From Clostridia bacterium (lineage in GTDB: Bacteria; Bacillota; Clostridia; Oscillospirales; CAG-272), in contig JAKSPW010000016.1 of assembly GCA_024404435.1 (NCBI GenBank), forward strand, positions 1 through 13,790: a stretch of 13,790 nucleotides of DNA, written 5' to 3'. Position 1 is the first letter of the stretch. Every line of letters starts with the position of its first letter. Under the pieces are notes generated by a model that made no database searches, was not told the DNA's origin, and worked only from the letters and a program-made list of their open reading frames with translations. The translations under genes and the position numbers were made by a program. Of the stretch, positions 5,314 through 12,377 are shown piece after piece.

Positions 5314-7282
5314 ATTCGATTCTTATTTCGGGGCATTCGACCTCGCCGAGCACAGTGCCGTTTTCGGCGATCTGGCAGACCGTGAGCTCGTCCGCCTCGG
5401 ACACGTCTCCGCTGACGATGAGACTGTCGCTCACGAAGATCGTGTCGACCTCTCTTCCGTCCACGAAGATCACGCTTGACGGCGTGAAGTTTTCTCCGAG
5501 CACGTACAGCGTGTCGTACTTGATGTACGCTTCCGTTGCCGCCACCCTGCGCCAGCCGAGCTTCATGTCGGGGACCTTGTACGGGAACTTTCCGCCGTAG
5601 GCGAACTTCTCGCCGAACAGCACGTCGTAGGAAAGATCATTCAGCGTCTTTTCGTAGCCGTCCTTTCCGTACATTCCGACGTTGCAGTCCGAAATGATGC
5701 CGCCGTTGATGCCGAGAGCGTTCAGCACGTACGCGCCGAGTCTGTGCGCGTCGAGATCCGCGTCGTCGAGCTCAAGTCCGAAATTGTTCCAGATTACGTA
5801 CTCCGTCTTGTAGAGCGAGCCCGTCTCAACGTCCGTGCCCTTCAGATCGAGCGCGGGCAGGTGGTCTCCGAACATCACGACCACGGTGTCTTCGTCTCTC
5901 TTTTCAAGCTCTGTCAGAAGAGCTTCGATGAATCTGTCCTCGTCGCGGAGCTGCTCCGCGTAGTAACCGAAAGCGTTCAGTATCTCGTCCGTGAATCTCT
6001 CGTCGCCCGTGACGGTGAATCCGGCGTCTTCTCTGTCCGTGCGCGAGTATTTGCCGTGCGGCTGAACGGAGATCGTATACACGAAATCCTTTCCCTTCGT
6101 GCTGTCGAGCACTCCCGTGACCTCGCCCGTCAGCACGTCGTCCTTCGCCCAGCCGAGCTCGTTGAAGCTGACGCCGTTCATGTACTCGAGAGGAGTAAAG
6201 GTGTCGAAACCGAGGTTTTCCATTACGACGTATCTGTCGTAGAACGTGCCGGTGTGATTGTGCAGGGCGTGGCAGGCGTAGCCGGCCTCGGAGAGATAAT
6301 ACGCGAGCGACTCGCACGGCGAATCTTTAAGGACCGTTTCGTACGGATACTCTCCGAGTCCGAAGCAGGACAGCGGGAGACCGCAGAGGATCTCGAACTC
6401 CGTGTTGACCGTTCCGGCACCGGAAACGGGCACTTCGAGGAAGCCCGAGGGGAACTTCGCCGTTAGACTTCTGAAATACGGGATCGGATCGTCCGACGTG
6501 TCGATCCCGCGCACCTGACTCAGGTCGAAGAACGACTCGAGCTGGAGGAAAATGACGTTCGGCGCGTTTTCCGAGGTCTCTCCCTGATGGTCGACGCTGT
6601 CGACGATATCTCCGATCATCTCCTCGGAATAGTTGTCGGGGCGCTCGATACCGCGGTCGAAGAGGCTGACGGAGAAGCTGTAAACGAAGCCGTATTCGTC
6701 GTAGACCTCGGGCAGATTCATCTTGTGGATCGTGCTCTTGTAAAGCCCGACCGAAGCGGCGAACGCGCCGCCGCAGACGAGAGCCGCGGCGCAGACCGTG
6801 ATGACGGCGCGCTTCATGTTTTTCGACTTTGATTTCAGCTTGATGAAGGCAAGCACCATTACGGCGATCGCGGTAAGTATCGCCGCACAGATGAGGATGA
6901 GCTGCGGGATCGTCAGGTAGATCGTGATGATCCCGAGCACGGAGAACAGTATCCTGAAATCCTCCGCGGACAGAGGATTGACTCTGTACGAGAGCAGTAT
7001 GATGTTCGTGATGGCGAGCGCCGCCCAGATCTCACAGACGAGCAGGAGCACACCCGGTCGCCTGATGGTCAGAAGCGAAAGCGAGAGGGTAAAGTATATG
7101 AGCGAAAAAGCGCAGAGAAAAGCGAGAGGATGCCTGTACGGATAGGTGAGTCCCGAGACGAATCCCGAGTTCGTCATCTCGATGCCGGTCACTGCGAGAT
7201 ACGACCAGAGGACGTATCTCACCTCCGGCGCCGAAAAGACTTTCGCGAAAAAGCGCTTTATTTTATCAAAAAAGGTTTTCAT
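5312..7282 (-). CDS. LTA-synthase-family membrane phosphoglycerol transferase
   Basis: A 656-aa membrane enzyme of the sulfatase fold, like LtaS, which polymerises glycerol phosphate from phosphatidylglycerol onto an anchor outside the membrane. About five TM helices fall within residues 20-180, followed by the extracellular catalytic domain. Visible active-site motifs are VIFLQLES (E249, metal), GAGTVNTEFE (T291, the expected Thr nucleophile), VQPHGKY (H409) and FGDHLPAL (D473, H474). A segment after about 560 is beta-rich (YIKYDTLYVLGENF..., then alternating strands) and resembles an IPT/Ig-like fold not present in ordinary LtaS. Start: AAAGGAA lies 8 bp before the ATG. It could make lipoteichoic acid or add phosphoglycerol to another surface glycan; the substrate is not decided by sequence. 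Confidence 0.88.
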   Translation of the reverse strand: MKTFFDKIKRFFAKVFSAPEVRYVLWSYLAVTGIEMTNSGFVSGLTYPYRHPLAFLCAFSLIYFTLSLSLLTIRRPGVLLLVCEIWAALAITNIILLSYRVNPLSAEDFRILFSVLGIITIYLTIPQLILICAAILTAIAVMVLAFIKLKSKSKNMKRAVITVCAAALVCGGAFAASVGLYKSTIHKMNLPEVYDEYGFVYSFSVSLFDRGIERPDNYSEEMIGDIVDSVDHQGETSENAPNVIFLQLESFFDLSQVRGIDTSDDPIPYFRSLTAKFPSGFLEVPVSGAGTVNTEFEILCGLPLSCFGLGEYPYETVLKDSPCESLAYYLSEAGYACHALHNHTGTFYDRYVVMENLGFDTFTPLEYMNGVSFNELGWAKDDVLTGEVTGVLDSTKGKDFVYTISVQPHGKYSRTDREDAGFTVTGDERFTDEILNAFGYYAEQLRDEDRFIEALLTELEKRDEDTVVVMFGDHLPALDLKGTDVETGSLYKTEYVIWNNFGLELDDADLDAHRLGAYVLNALGINGGIISDCNVGMYGKDGYEKTLNDLSYDVLFGEKFAYGGKFPYKVPDMKLGWRRVAATEAYIKYDTLYVLGENFTPSSVIFVDGREVDTIFVSDSLIVSGDVSEADELTVCQIAENGTVLGEVECPEIRIE

Positions 7283-7322
7283 CCATATATTCCTTTTGCG
7301 TGTTTTTTCTGTCTGTAAGGAT

Positions 7323-7351
7323 ATTATACTTTATCTTTCGTTTTTTTTCAA
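7323..7351 (-). promoter_or_regulatory. Promoter of the LTA-synthase-like gene
   Basis: On the minus strand, TTGAAA (7351-7346), a 17-bp spacer and TATAAT (7328-7323), followed by a leader of about 35 nt to the start codon. The gene is thus transcribed on its own rather than only by read-through from the exporter genes. Confidence 0.88.
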
Positions 7352-7391
7352 TCGGGAAAGAAAAATCTTTCATTTCTCCCTTTTTCCAAAT

Positions 7392-7424
7392 AAGAACCGT
7401 CCGCGGCGTTCGCGGACGGTTCTT
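7392..7424 (-). terminator. Hairpin after the ABC exporter genes
   Basis: A perfect 14-bp GC-rich inverted repeat, 7392-7405 and 7411-7424, with a 5-nt loop. It starts 4 bp after the permease stop on the minus strand. The following bases (ATTTGGAAAAA) make only a poor U-tract, so it may be a weak terminator or a stabilising 3' hairpin. Confidence 0.7.
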
Positions 7425-7428
7425 GGTG

Positions 7429-8097
7429 TCAGTTGTAGTGCTTTTTTACGTAATGTTTCTCGCAGAGGAAGAGAAGCACCGCGATGACGGCGATCACCAG
7501 AAGGTACTTCGGGATCGCGATCTTCAGCGGGTCTTCGCTGAGTCCGTCGAGGGTGAACGGATAGATCTTTTCACAAAGCTTTGCCATTGCGCTCTCTCCG
7601 CCGCTCATCATGAAGAAGAACACCGGAAGCGCACCCGTGATGAGGATGCTGAGCACTATCGTGCCCGCGACAGATCCCGTGAGCTCTCCGACGATCAGGA
7701 TGATGAAATAGTTGGCGAATCTCGTCAGGAAACGGATCAGCACCTGCGACCACACGATCCCATCGGGATCGGTGATGAGGTTCCCGATGATGCCCGCGAC
7801 CGTTGTCACGACGAGCATCGAAACTCCGACGATGATCGCGACGGCACACTTTGCGCGGAAGATCTCGCCGTAGGTGATTCCGCTGCCCGCGATGTTCTTG
7901 AGCGTCGTCTTGTCGCCGTCCTTGTGCGTCAGTTCGGAGACGAGGAGAGTCGAGATGACGAAAAGCGAAATTGAAAGTCCGGGATTCTTGGTCATTATCG
8001 TGTTGACAACGGAGCAGATCACGAAGATGCCGAGGTAGATCCACAGCTTGAACGATTTTGAAAGGTAATAGAATTCGGCTCTTATCACTTGTTTCAT
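7429..8097 (-). CDS. ABC-2 type transporter permease
   Basis: A 222-aa membrane protein with about six hydrophobic segments: near 19-32, 40-56, 88-108, 125-160 (two adjoining) and 196-214. The N-terminus (MKQVIRAEFYYLSKS) and overall plan match ABC-2 type permeases of the bacitracin/lantibiotic-immunity class, which export or expel amphiphilic compounds. The C-terminus (CEKHYVKKHYN) is basic. The ATG overlaps the ATPase stop as ATGA, and AAAGGAG lies 7 bp upstream inside the ATPase gene. It forms a two-gene exporter with that ATPase. The substrate is unknown: no antibiotic-biosynthesis or two-component genes are adjacent. Confidence 0.85.
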   Translation of the reverse strand: MKQVIRAEFYYLSKSFKLWIYLGIFVICSVVNTIMTKNPGLSISLFVISTLLVSELTHKDGDKTTLKNIAGSGITYGEIFRAKCAVAIIVGVSMLVVTTVAGIIGNLITDPDGIVWSQVLIRFLTRFANYFIILIVGELTGSVAGTIVLSILITGALPVFFFMMSGGESAMAKLCEKIYPFTLDGLSEDPLKIAIPKYLLVIAVIAVLLFLCEKHYVKKHYN

Positions 8098-8999
8098 GAC
8101 AGCTCTCCTTTCGCAAGACTCACGAACAGATCCTCGATATTGACGTCGCCGTTCATGACGTCGGCCTCGGAGAGTTCTTTCACGAGCTTGCCTTCGAGGA
8201 TGAAGCCGTAGCAGGTGGCAAGCTTCTGGAGCTCGCCGAGAATGTGGCTCGAGATCACGATCGTGACGCCTTTTTTGTTCATATCGAGAAGCAGATTTCT
8301 TATCTTGACTATCGCGACCGGGTCGAGACCGTTCACGGGCTCGTCGAGGATCAGCGTTTCGGGATCGCCCATGATGGCGGCGGCGATGCCGAGAAGCTGT
8401 TTCTGACCGAGGGAGAAGGTCTTGACTTTGGCATTTTTCTTTTCGGGAATGCCGACCTTTTCGAGAGCCTCGTCGATGGCACGTTCGGGATCGTCAAGCT
8501 CGATCAGCTTTGCTCTGTACACGAGGTTCTGATACGCCGTGAGGTTGTCGTAGAACGCGGGGGACTCGATCATGAATCCGATGCGGCGTCTGACCTCGTT
8601 TATTTCTCCGCCGGCAAGCTCGACTGTGCCGCTTGTTGCCTTCGTCAGTCCGAGTACTATCTTCATCCACGTCGTTTTACCTGCGCCGTTGCGCCCGACG
8701 AGACCGTAGATGCTCCCTTTCTTAACGGTGATGCTCACGCCGTCGTTCGCGTTGTAGTCGCCGTACGTCTTCGTGATCCCCTTCGTTGTGATGACGGCGG
8801 GTCTGTCTCCTGCGTAATATTCGTGGCTGTAATTGAAATGAGAGTCACGTGCAGGGGCTTGTGTCCCGCCCGCAAGACTTGCCTTCAGATCTCTCAAAGC
8901 GTCCTCGAGAACGTTTATCTGTGAAGACACCGCAGACTCCGATTCGGCAGAATCGAGCATGCGCTTGAGCCTTGATGCTTCATCAAACCAGTTTCCCAT
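8094..8999 (-). CDS. ABC transporter ATPase (BcrA-like) with N-terminal extension
   Basis: A 301-aa ATPase driving the adjoining permease. Walker A is GRNGAGKTT (102-110), the signature is SLGQKQ (196-201), Walker B is LILDEP (215-220), and the switch His is in SSHIL near 251. The Q-loop position reads IESPAFY (144-150), with Glu in place of Gln, a known trait of BcrA/LanF-type exporters. The ABC domain starts only near residue 68. The preceding part holds a heptad-like, Leu/Ala/Glu-rich helix (about 5-42) and a Gly/Pro/His linker, absent from most relatives. The ATG at 8999 is well supported by AAGGAG with short spacing; no other good start lies between it and the ABC domain. Confidence 0.9.
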   Translation of the reverse strand: MGNWFDEASRLKRMLDSAESESAVSSQINVLEDALRDLKASLAGGTQAPARDSHFNYSHEYYAGDRPAVITTKGITKTYGDYNANDGVSITVKKGSIYGLVGRNGAGKTTWMKIVLGLTKATSGTVELAGGEINEVRRRIGFMIESPAFYDNLTAYQNLVYRAKLIELDDPERAIDEALEKVGIPEKKNAKVKTFSLGQKQLLGIAAAIMGDPETLILDEPVNGLDPVAIVKIRNLLLDMNKKGVTIVISSHILGELQKLATCYGFILEGKLVKELSEADVMNGDVNIEDLFVSLAKGELS

Positions 9000-9033
9000 G
9001 GTTTTCTCCTTATATTCAGATTATTTGCGCAGA

Positions 9034-9062
9034 ATTATATCACATGAAAAATAAAAATGCAA
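9034..9062 (-). promoter_or_regulatory. Promoter of the ABC exporter operon
   Basis: On the minus strand TATAAT (9039-9034) is preceded by TGA, an extended -10 element, and by a weak -35 TTGCAT (9062-9057) at 17 bp. It is divergent from the recA promoter, and the two -35 boxes are about 18 bp apart. Confidence 0.8.
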
Positions 9063-9080
9063 GAGAAAATAAAAAAACTA

Positions 9081-9109
9081 TTGATTATTTCCGCGCGATG
9101 ATATATAAT
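9081..9109 (+). promoter_or_regulatory. recA promoter
   Basis: TTGATT (9081-9086), a 17-bp spacer, TATAAT (9104-9109). The expected start near 9116 lies just before the SOS box, leaving a leader of about 60 nt before the recA ATG. Confidence 0.87.
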
Positions 9110-9121
9110 AATCTCGTAAAA

Positions 9122-9135
9122 CGAAAATATGTTCG
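9122..9135 (+). promoter_or_regulatory. SOS box (LexA/DinR operator)
   Basis: CGAAAATATGTTCG differs at one position from the Gram-positive LexA consensus CGAACATATGTTCG. With flanks the symmetry extends over 9118-9139 (AAAACGAA...TTCGTTTT) with a single mismatched pair. It lies immediately downstream of the recA -10 box, a position where LexA would block initiation until DNA damage causes its self-cleavage. Confidence 0.93.
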
Positions 9136-9176
9136 TTTTTTCGATATGCAATATTATTGAAAGTGAGATATATATT

Positions 9177-10289
9177 ATGAAGCAAACGACAAAGAAACAG
9201 ACTCCCGTCGCAGACGGCGCGGAAGGCAAGAAGAAGGCTCTCGAGACGGTGATCTCGCAGCTCGACAAGACCTACGGCAAGGGCACTGTCATCAAGATGG
9301 GCGAAAACCCGCAGATGAACGTTTCCGCGATCTCCACGGGCTCGCTCACGCTCGACATCGCGCTCGGCGTCGGCGGACTCCCGAAGGGCAGGATCGTAGA
9401 GATCTTCGGGCCCGAATCCTCCGGTAAAACGACGGTGGCTCTCCACGCGATAGCAGAGGCACAGAAGGCGGGCGGCGAGGCTGCGTTCATCGACGCGGAG
9501 CACGCGCTCGATCCCGTTTACGCGAAGGCTCTCGGCGTTGACATCGACAATCTTCTCGTTTCTCAGCCCGACAGCGGCGAGCAGGCACTTGAGATCTGCG
9601 AAGCACTCGTCCGTTCGGGAGCGATCGACATCGTGGTCATCGACTCCGTCGCGGCTCTCGTTCCGCAGCAGGAGATCGAGGGCGACATGGGCGCGTCCCA
9701 CGTCGGACTTCAGGCGAGACTTATGTCTCAGGCACTGAGAAAGCTCTCCGGTACGATCTCGAAGACGAACTGCATCGTCATCTTCATCAACCAGCTCCGC
9801 GAGAAGGTCGGCGTGGTCTACGGAAATCCCGAGACGACCACGGGCGGCAGAGCGCTGAAATTCTACGCATCCGTCCGCATCGACATCCGCAAGTCGGAAA
9901 TGCTGAAGAACGGCACGGACACGTACGGCAACAAAGTAAAATGCAAGGTCGTGAAGAACAAGGTCGCGCCTCCGTTCAAGGTGGCTGAGTTCGACATCCT
10001 TTACGGCAAGGGCATCTCGAAATCGAGCGAGATCCTCGAGATCGGCATCAGCCGCGGCATCATCGAAAAGAGCGGCGCGTGGATCTCTTACGAGGGCACG
10101 AGACTCGGACAGGGCAGAGACAACGCGAGAGCGTTCATCGAGAACGATCCCGCTCTCATGGCAGAGCTTGAAGAGAAGATCAAGGCGGCTCTCACCGAGC
10201 ACTCGGACGATATGCTCGAGGACGATCTCGACGCTGACGAGGACGATCTCGACATCCGTCTCCTCGACCTCGACGGAGATCTTGAATGA
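9177..10289 (+). CDS. recA: Recombinase RecA
   Basis: A 370-aa recombinase that coats single-stranded DNA, drives strand exchange and activates LexA cleavage. It begins with the usual Lys-rich helix ([19 protein letters not shown], 18-36). Walker A is GPESSGKTT (78-86), Walker B ends [11 protein letters not shown], and loop L1/L2 sequences such as [19 protein letters not shown] and [15 protein letters not shown] are highly conserved. The C-terminus is an acidic tail rich in Asp, Glu and Leu (about 345-370), which in other RecAs tunes access to duplex DNA. ATG at 9177 has a modest AGTGAG site 9-10 bp upstream; an upstream in-frame ATG at 9129 lies within the SOS box and is rejected. It is controlled by the promoter and SOS box just before it. 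Confidence 0.98.
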   Translation: MKQTTKKQTPVADGAEGKKKALETVISQLDKTYGKGTVIKMGENPQMNVSAISTGSLTLDIALGVGGLPKGRIVEIFGPESSGKTTVALHAIAEAQKAGGEAAFIDAEHALDPVYAKALGVDIDNLLVSQPDSGEQALEICEALVRSGAIDIVVIDSVAALVPQQEIEGDMGASHVGLQARLMSQALRKLSGTISKTNCIVIFINQLREKVGVVYGNPETTTGGRALKFYASVRIDIRKSEMLKNGTDTYGNKVKCKVVKNKVAPPFKVAEFDILYGKGISKSSEILEIGISRGIIEKSGAWISYEGTRLGQGRDNARAFIENDPALMAELEEKIKAALTEHSDDMLEDDLDADEDDLDIRLLDLDGDLE

Positions 10290-10300
10290 ACTAAATTTGT

Positions 10301-10340
10301 CAAGGGGAGAACCTTTCCTGAAAGAAAGGTTCTCCCCTTG
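10301..10340 (+). terminator. First hairpin after recA
   Basis: A perfect 17-bp inverted repeat (10301-10317 and 10324-10340) with loop CTGAAA, beginning 11 bp after the recA stop. There is no U-tract behind it; the second hairpin follows after one base. Together they probably end the recA transcript. Confidence 0.75.
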
Positions 10341-10341
10341 A

Positions 10342-10373
10342 AACCCCTTTCCAAAGAACTTTGGAAAGGGGTT
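10342..10373 (+). terminator. Second hairpin after recA
   Basis: A perfect 14-bp inverted repeat (10342-10355 and 10360-10373) with loop GAAC, followed by the T-rich run ATTTCGATTCTTTCGTT. It is the better terminator of the pair. Its arms share the CCCC/TTTCC flavour of the first hairpin, so alternative pairings between the two are possible. Confidence 0.75.
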
Positions 10374-10383
10374 ATTTCGATTC

Positions 10384-10400
10384 TTTCGTTGCAAACGAAA
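10384..10400 (+). repeat. Inverted repeat over the recF -35 box
   Basis: TTTCGTT-GCA-AACGAAA, two perfect 7-bp arms around three bases. The recF -35 hexamer (10389-10394) lies within it. It may be an operator or chance symmetry; it lacks the GTTC half-site needed for a LexA box. Confidence 0.5.
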
Positions 10401-10417
10401 ACAAGGTATGGTATAAT
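10389..10417 (+). promoter_or_regulatory. recF promoter
   Basis: TTGCAA (10389-10394), a 17-bp spacer and TATAAT (10412-10417) with an extended -10 TGG. It gives recF-recX a transcript independent of recA, with a leader of about 25 nt. Confidence 0.83.
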
Positions 10418-10447
10418 AACGTAAAAGAGACGAAAGGAAGTGTGCGT

Positions 10448-11569
10448 ATGAAAGTGAATAAGGCGGAGTACGCGTGCTTCCGCAATCTGCAGAACGTGTC
10501 GATAGAATTTTCCGGGGGAGTGAACGTCCTGTGGGGCATGAACGCGCAGGGAAAATCCAACATCCTCGAGGGGATATACTATTTTGCGCGCGGAAGATCG
10601 TTCCGCGGCGCGAAGGACGTCGATCTCGTTAAGTTCAGCGAGGAGGCGGCCCGCTTCGGCATAACGTTCACGCACGACGGCTCCGACTCGGAGACGAAGC
10701 TGTCCGCCGCGATCTCGTCCGCCGGCAGAAAAAAGCTTTACAGAAACGGCGCGAATCTGAGAGGAGCTGCCGAAATGCTCGGCAATTTCAGAGCCGTGAT
10801 GTTCTGCCCGTCCCACCTTTCGATCGTCAGCGGAGGCCCTGCCGAGAGGCGAGCCTTCCTCGATATCGCGATCGCGCAGAACTCGTCCCGATACGTATAT
10901 TATCTCTCAAACTACCGTCGCTTCCTCGCCGAGAGGAACGCGCTCCTGAAGCGGGCGGAGTCGGGCGTGTCCGTGTCAAAAGAGGAGTGGGAGACCTACG
11001 CGGAGCAGCTTTCCGTCGCGGCGTCTGAGATCTTCGTTCAGCGCGACGATTACTGCAAAATGCTGACGGGAGACGTCTCGGGATATTTCCGTGACATGAC
11101 GGGCGGCGCGGAGCAGCCGGAGCTTATCTACGTTTCTCACGCCGGATCGGACGCCGAGACTTACTCCTCGAAAGAGGCGTACAGGGCGGGACTTTTCGAA
11201 AAACTGACAAACAACGTCGAGAGGGAGTGCGCCGCAGGCTCGACTCTGTGGGGACCGCACAAGGACGACGTTTCGATACTTATAAACGGAAAAGAAGCGA
11301 AGCTGTACGCGTCGCAGGGGCAGCAGAGAAGCGTCGCGCTTGCGATGAAGCTCGCGGAGGGAGAAATATCGCGCAGAATGTCTGGCGAGTACCCCGTTTT
11401 TTTACTCGACGACGTGTTCTCCGAGCTTGACGCAGGCCGTCGGGCGTTCATCATGGAGTGCCTCAGAGGCAGACAGATCATCGTGACCTCTTGCGAGCCG
11501 TCCGTCGTTCCGGACGGTGACGGAGAGATCGCCTTCTTCGAGGTGAAGGGCGGTGAGACCGTTGGATGA
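10448..11569 (+). CDS. recF: DNA repair protein RecF
   Basis: A 373-aa SMC-like ATPase which with RecO and RecR helps RecA load at gaps and stalled forks. It begins with the family's N-terminal FRN pattern (CFRNLQNVSIEF, 10-21). Walker A is GMNAQGKSN (30-38), with SGGPAERRAFLDIAI and LSNYRRFLAERNALL following as in other RecFs. The ABC-type signature reads SQGQQRSVALA and Walker B is VFLLDDVFSELD. Length fits the family (360-375). ATG at 10448 has AAGGAAG at 10434-10440; a GTG two codons earlier is too close to it. recF is normally beside dnaA/dnaN/gyrB, so its position after recA is unusual. It overlaps recX by up to 17 bp. Confidence 0.96.
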   Translation: MKVNKAEYACFRNLQNVSIEFSGGVNVLWGMNAQGKSNILEGIYYFARGRSFRGAKDVDLVKFSEEAARFGITFTHDGSDSETKLSAAISSAGRKKLYRNGANLRGAAEMLGNFRAVMFCPSHLSIVSGGPAERRAFLDIAIAQNSSRYVYYLSNYRRFLAERNALLKRAESGVSVSKEEWETYAEQLSVAASEIFVQRDDYCKMLTGDVSGYFRDMTGGAEQPELIYVSHAGSDAETYSSKEAYRAGLFEKLTNNVERECAAGSTLWGPHKDDVSILINGKEAKLYASQGQQRSVALAMKLAEGEISRRMSGEYPVFLLDDVFSELDAGRRAFIMECLRGRQIIVTSCEPSVVPDGDGEIAFFEVKGGETVG

Positions 11570-12209
11570 AACGTACGTCATCGGCTCGGTGAAGGAGGGC
11601 ACAAATTCCGTCACGGTCGAGGTCATCACCCCGTCGGGAGAGGTCAGAAAAATCAGGATGACGCTGAAGCTGTGGGAAGGCTTCGCGTATAAAAGCGCCG
11701 ACGTGATTGACAGGACGGTCTTTGAGAAAATGTCGTCTGTCGGCGAGGCCTGCGAGGCGCTAACCCGTGCGCTCAGACTTATCGCGGACGCGCCGTACAG
11801 CTACAAGGCGTTGGCGATGAAGCTGAAAAGAAGCGGTTTTTCGCCTGAATCGGCGGATGCCGCGATCGCGACGGTCAAGAGACGCGGACTCATCGACGAG
11901 GACGCGCAGGCGCTCGATGCGGCGGAGAAATACGCAAAGCGGAATCTCAGAGGTCCGTCGAGGATAAAAGCCGATTTAATCGCTCACGGATATCCCGCCG
12001 ACGTTGCCGCAAGGGCCGCTGAGGGAGTACCCGCGGAGCTGTACGACGAGGCACTTGAAAAGAACATCGCAAAAAAAGGGATACCGGAAGACAAAAAGGG
12101 CTGCGACAAGCTCGCCGCATCGCTCATCCGCCTCGGCTTCCCCGTATCAAAAATCATAGAAAAAATGAAAAAGCACCCGTATGCGTCGGGTTCTAAAGGA
12201 CAGTTTTAA
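11553..12209 (+). CDS. recX: Regulatory protein RecX
   Basis: A 218-aa cytoplasmic protein of the RecX family, which caps or remodels RecA filaments and restrains RecA activity. The N-terminal part (1-60) is beta-like. Three helical RecX repeats follow: ALTRALRLIADAPYSYKALAMKLKRSGFSPESADAAIATVKRRGLIDED, AEKYAKR..GPSRIKADLIAHGYPADVA, and KLAASLIRLGFPVSKIIEKMKK. Two starts are possible: GTG at 11553, with AGGTG 7 bp upstream, or TTG at 11562, after GGTGAG. Either lies inside the end of recF, so translation is coupled to it. No convincing terminator follows directly. Functional context is strong: RecF is known to oppose RecX in other bacteria, and here both are encoded side by side beyond recA. 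Confidence 0.92.
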   Translation: MRPLDETYVIGSVKEGTNSVTVEVITPSGEVRKIRMTLKLWEGFAYKSADVIDRTVFEKMSSVGEACEALTRALRLIADAPYSYKALAMKLKRSGFSPESADAAIATVKRRGLIDEDAQALDAAEKYAKRNLRGPSRIKADLIAHGYPADVAARAAEGVPAELYDEALEKNIAKKGIPEDKKGCDKLAASLIRLGFPVSKIIEKMKKHPYASGSKGQF

Positions 12210-12335
12210 CTCTATAGGATAGCAGCGAGATAGCGGTTACCGACAGAGGCTCCCTTGTGTAAAGTGAGGCTTATTGTTTGCCTGCAAGTGCGCACTTACT
12301 CACCACCAGAGGTGGTTGTGCGAAATAAACAATAT
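12210..12335. other. Noncoding stretch with nested inverted repeats
   Basis: No ORF is credible here. Bases 12272-12279 (TATTGTTT) pair with 12327-12334 (AAACAATA). Inside them CGCAC (12291-12295) pairs with GTGCG (12318-12322), and ACCACC (12302-12307) pairs with GGTGGT (12311-12316) around AGA. The separate palindrome AAGTGCGCACTT (12286-12297) could compete. GATAGC occurs twice (12218, 12229), and CGGTTAC at 12234 recurs at 12355. Composition starts to shift to the AT-rich neighbour here. It could be a structured RNA 3' region, a degenerate mobile-element end or a recombination site; I cannot tell which. Confidence 0.5.
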
Positions 12336-12371
12336 ACCGCCGAGAGTAGCCAAACGGTTACTCTCGGCGGT
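12336..12371 (-). terminator. Terminator-like hairpin after the sigma-like gene
   Basis: ACCGCCGAGAGTA (12336-12348) and TACTCTCGGCGGT (12359-12371) pair perfectly over 13 bp, with a 10-nt loop that can close further. On the minus strand the stem is followed by TATTGTTTATTT, a T-rich tail, and it starts 6 bp after the stop of the sigma-like gene. Read on the plus strand the tail is A-rich, so it serves recX less well. Confidence 0.72.
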
Positions 12372-12377
12372 GAAATA

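Noticed and set aside
5744..6466. 240-aa plus-strand frame within the LTA-synthase-like gene
   Set aside because: It covers the catalytic motifs of the real gene in reverse; its composition is a typical GC-bias shadow.
9078..10394. 438-aa open frame opposite recA
   Set aside because: It is the antisense of recA, caused by GC-rich codon bias; it has no family motifs, and it runs through the SOS box and hairpins.
10384..10400. Second SOS box before recF
   Set aside because: The inverted repeat lacks the GAAC/GTTC half-sites required by Gram-positive LexA; only the AACGAAA flank is shared.
12210..12371. CRISPR array or attC-like cassette site
   Set aside because: There is no regular repeat-spacer pattern, no cas or integrase gene is in view, and the repeats differ from each other.
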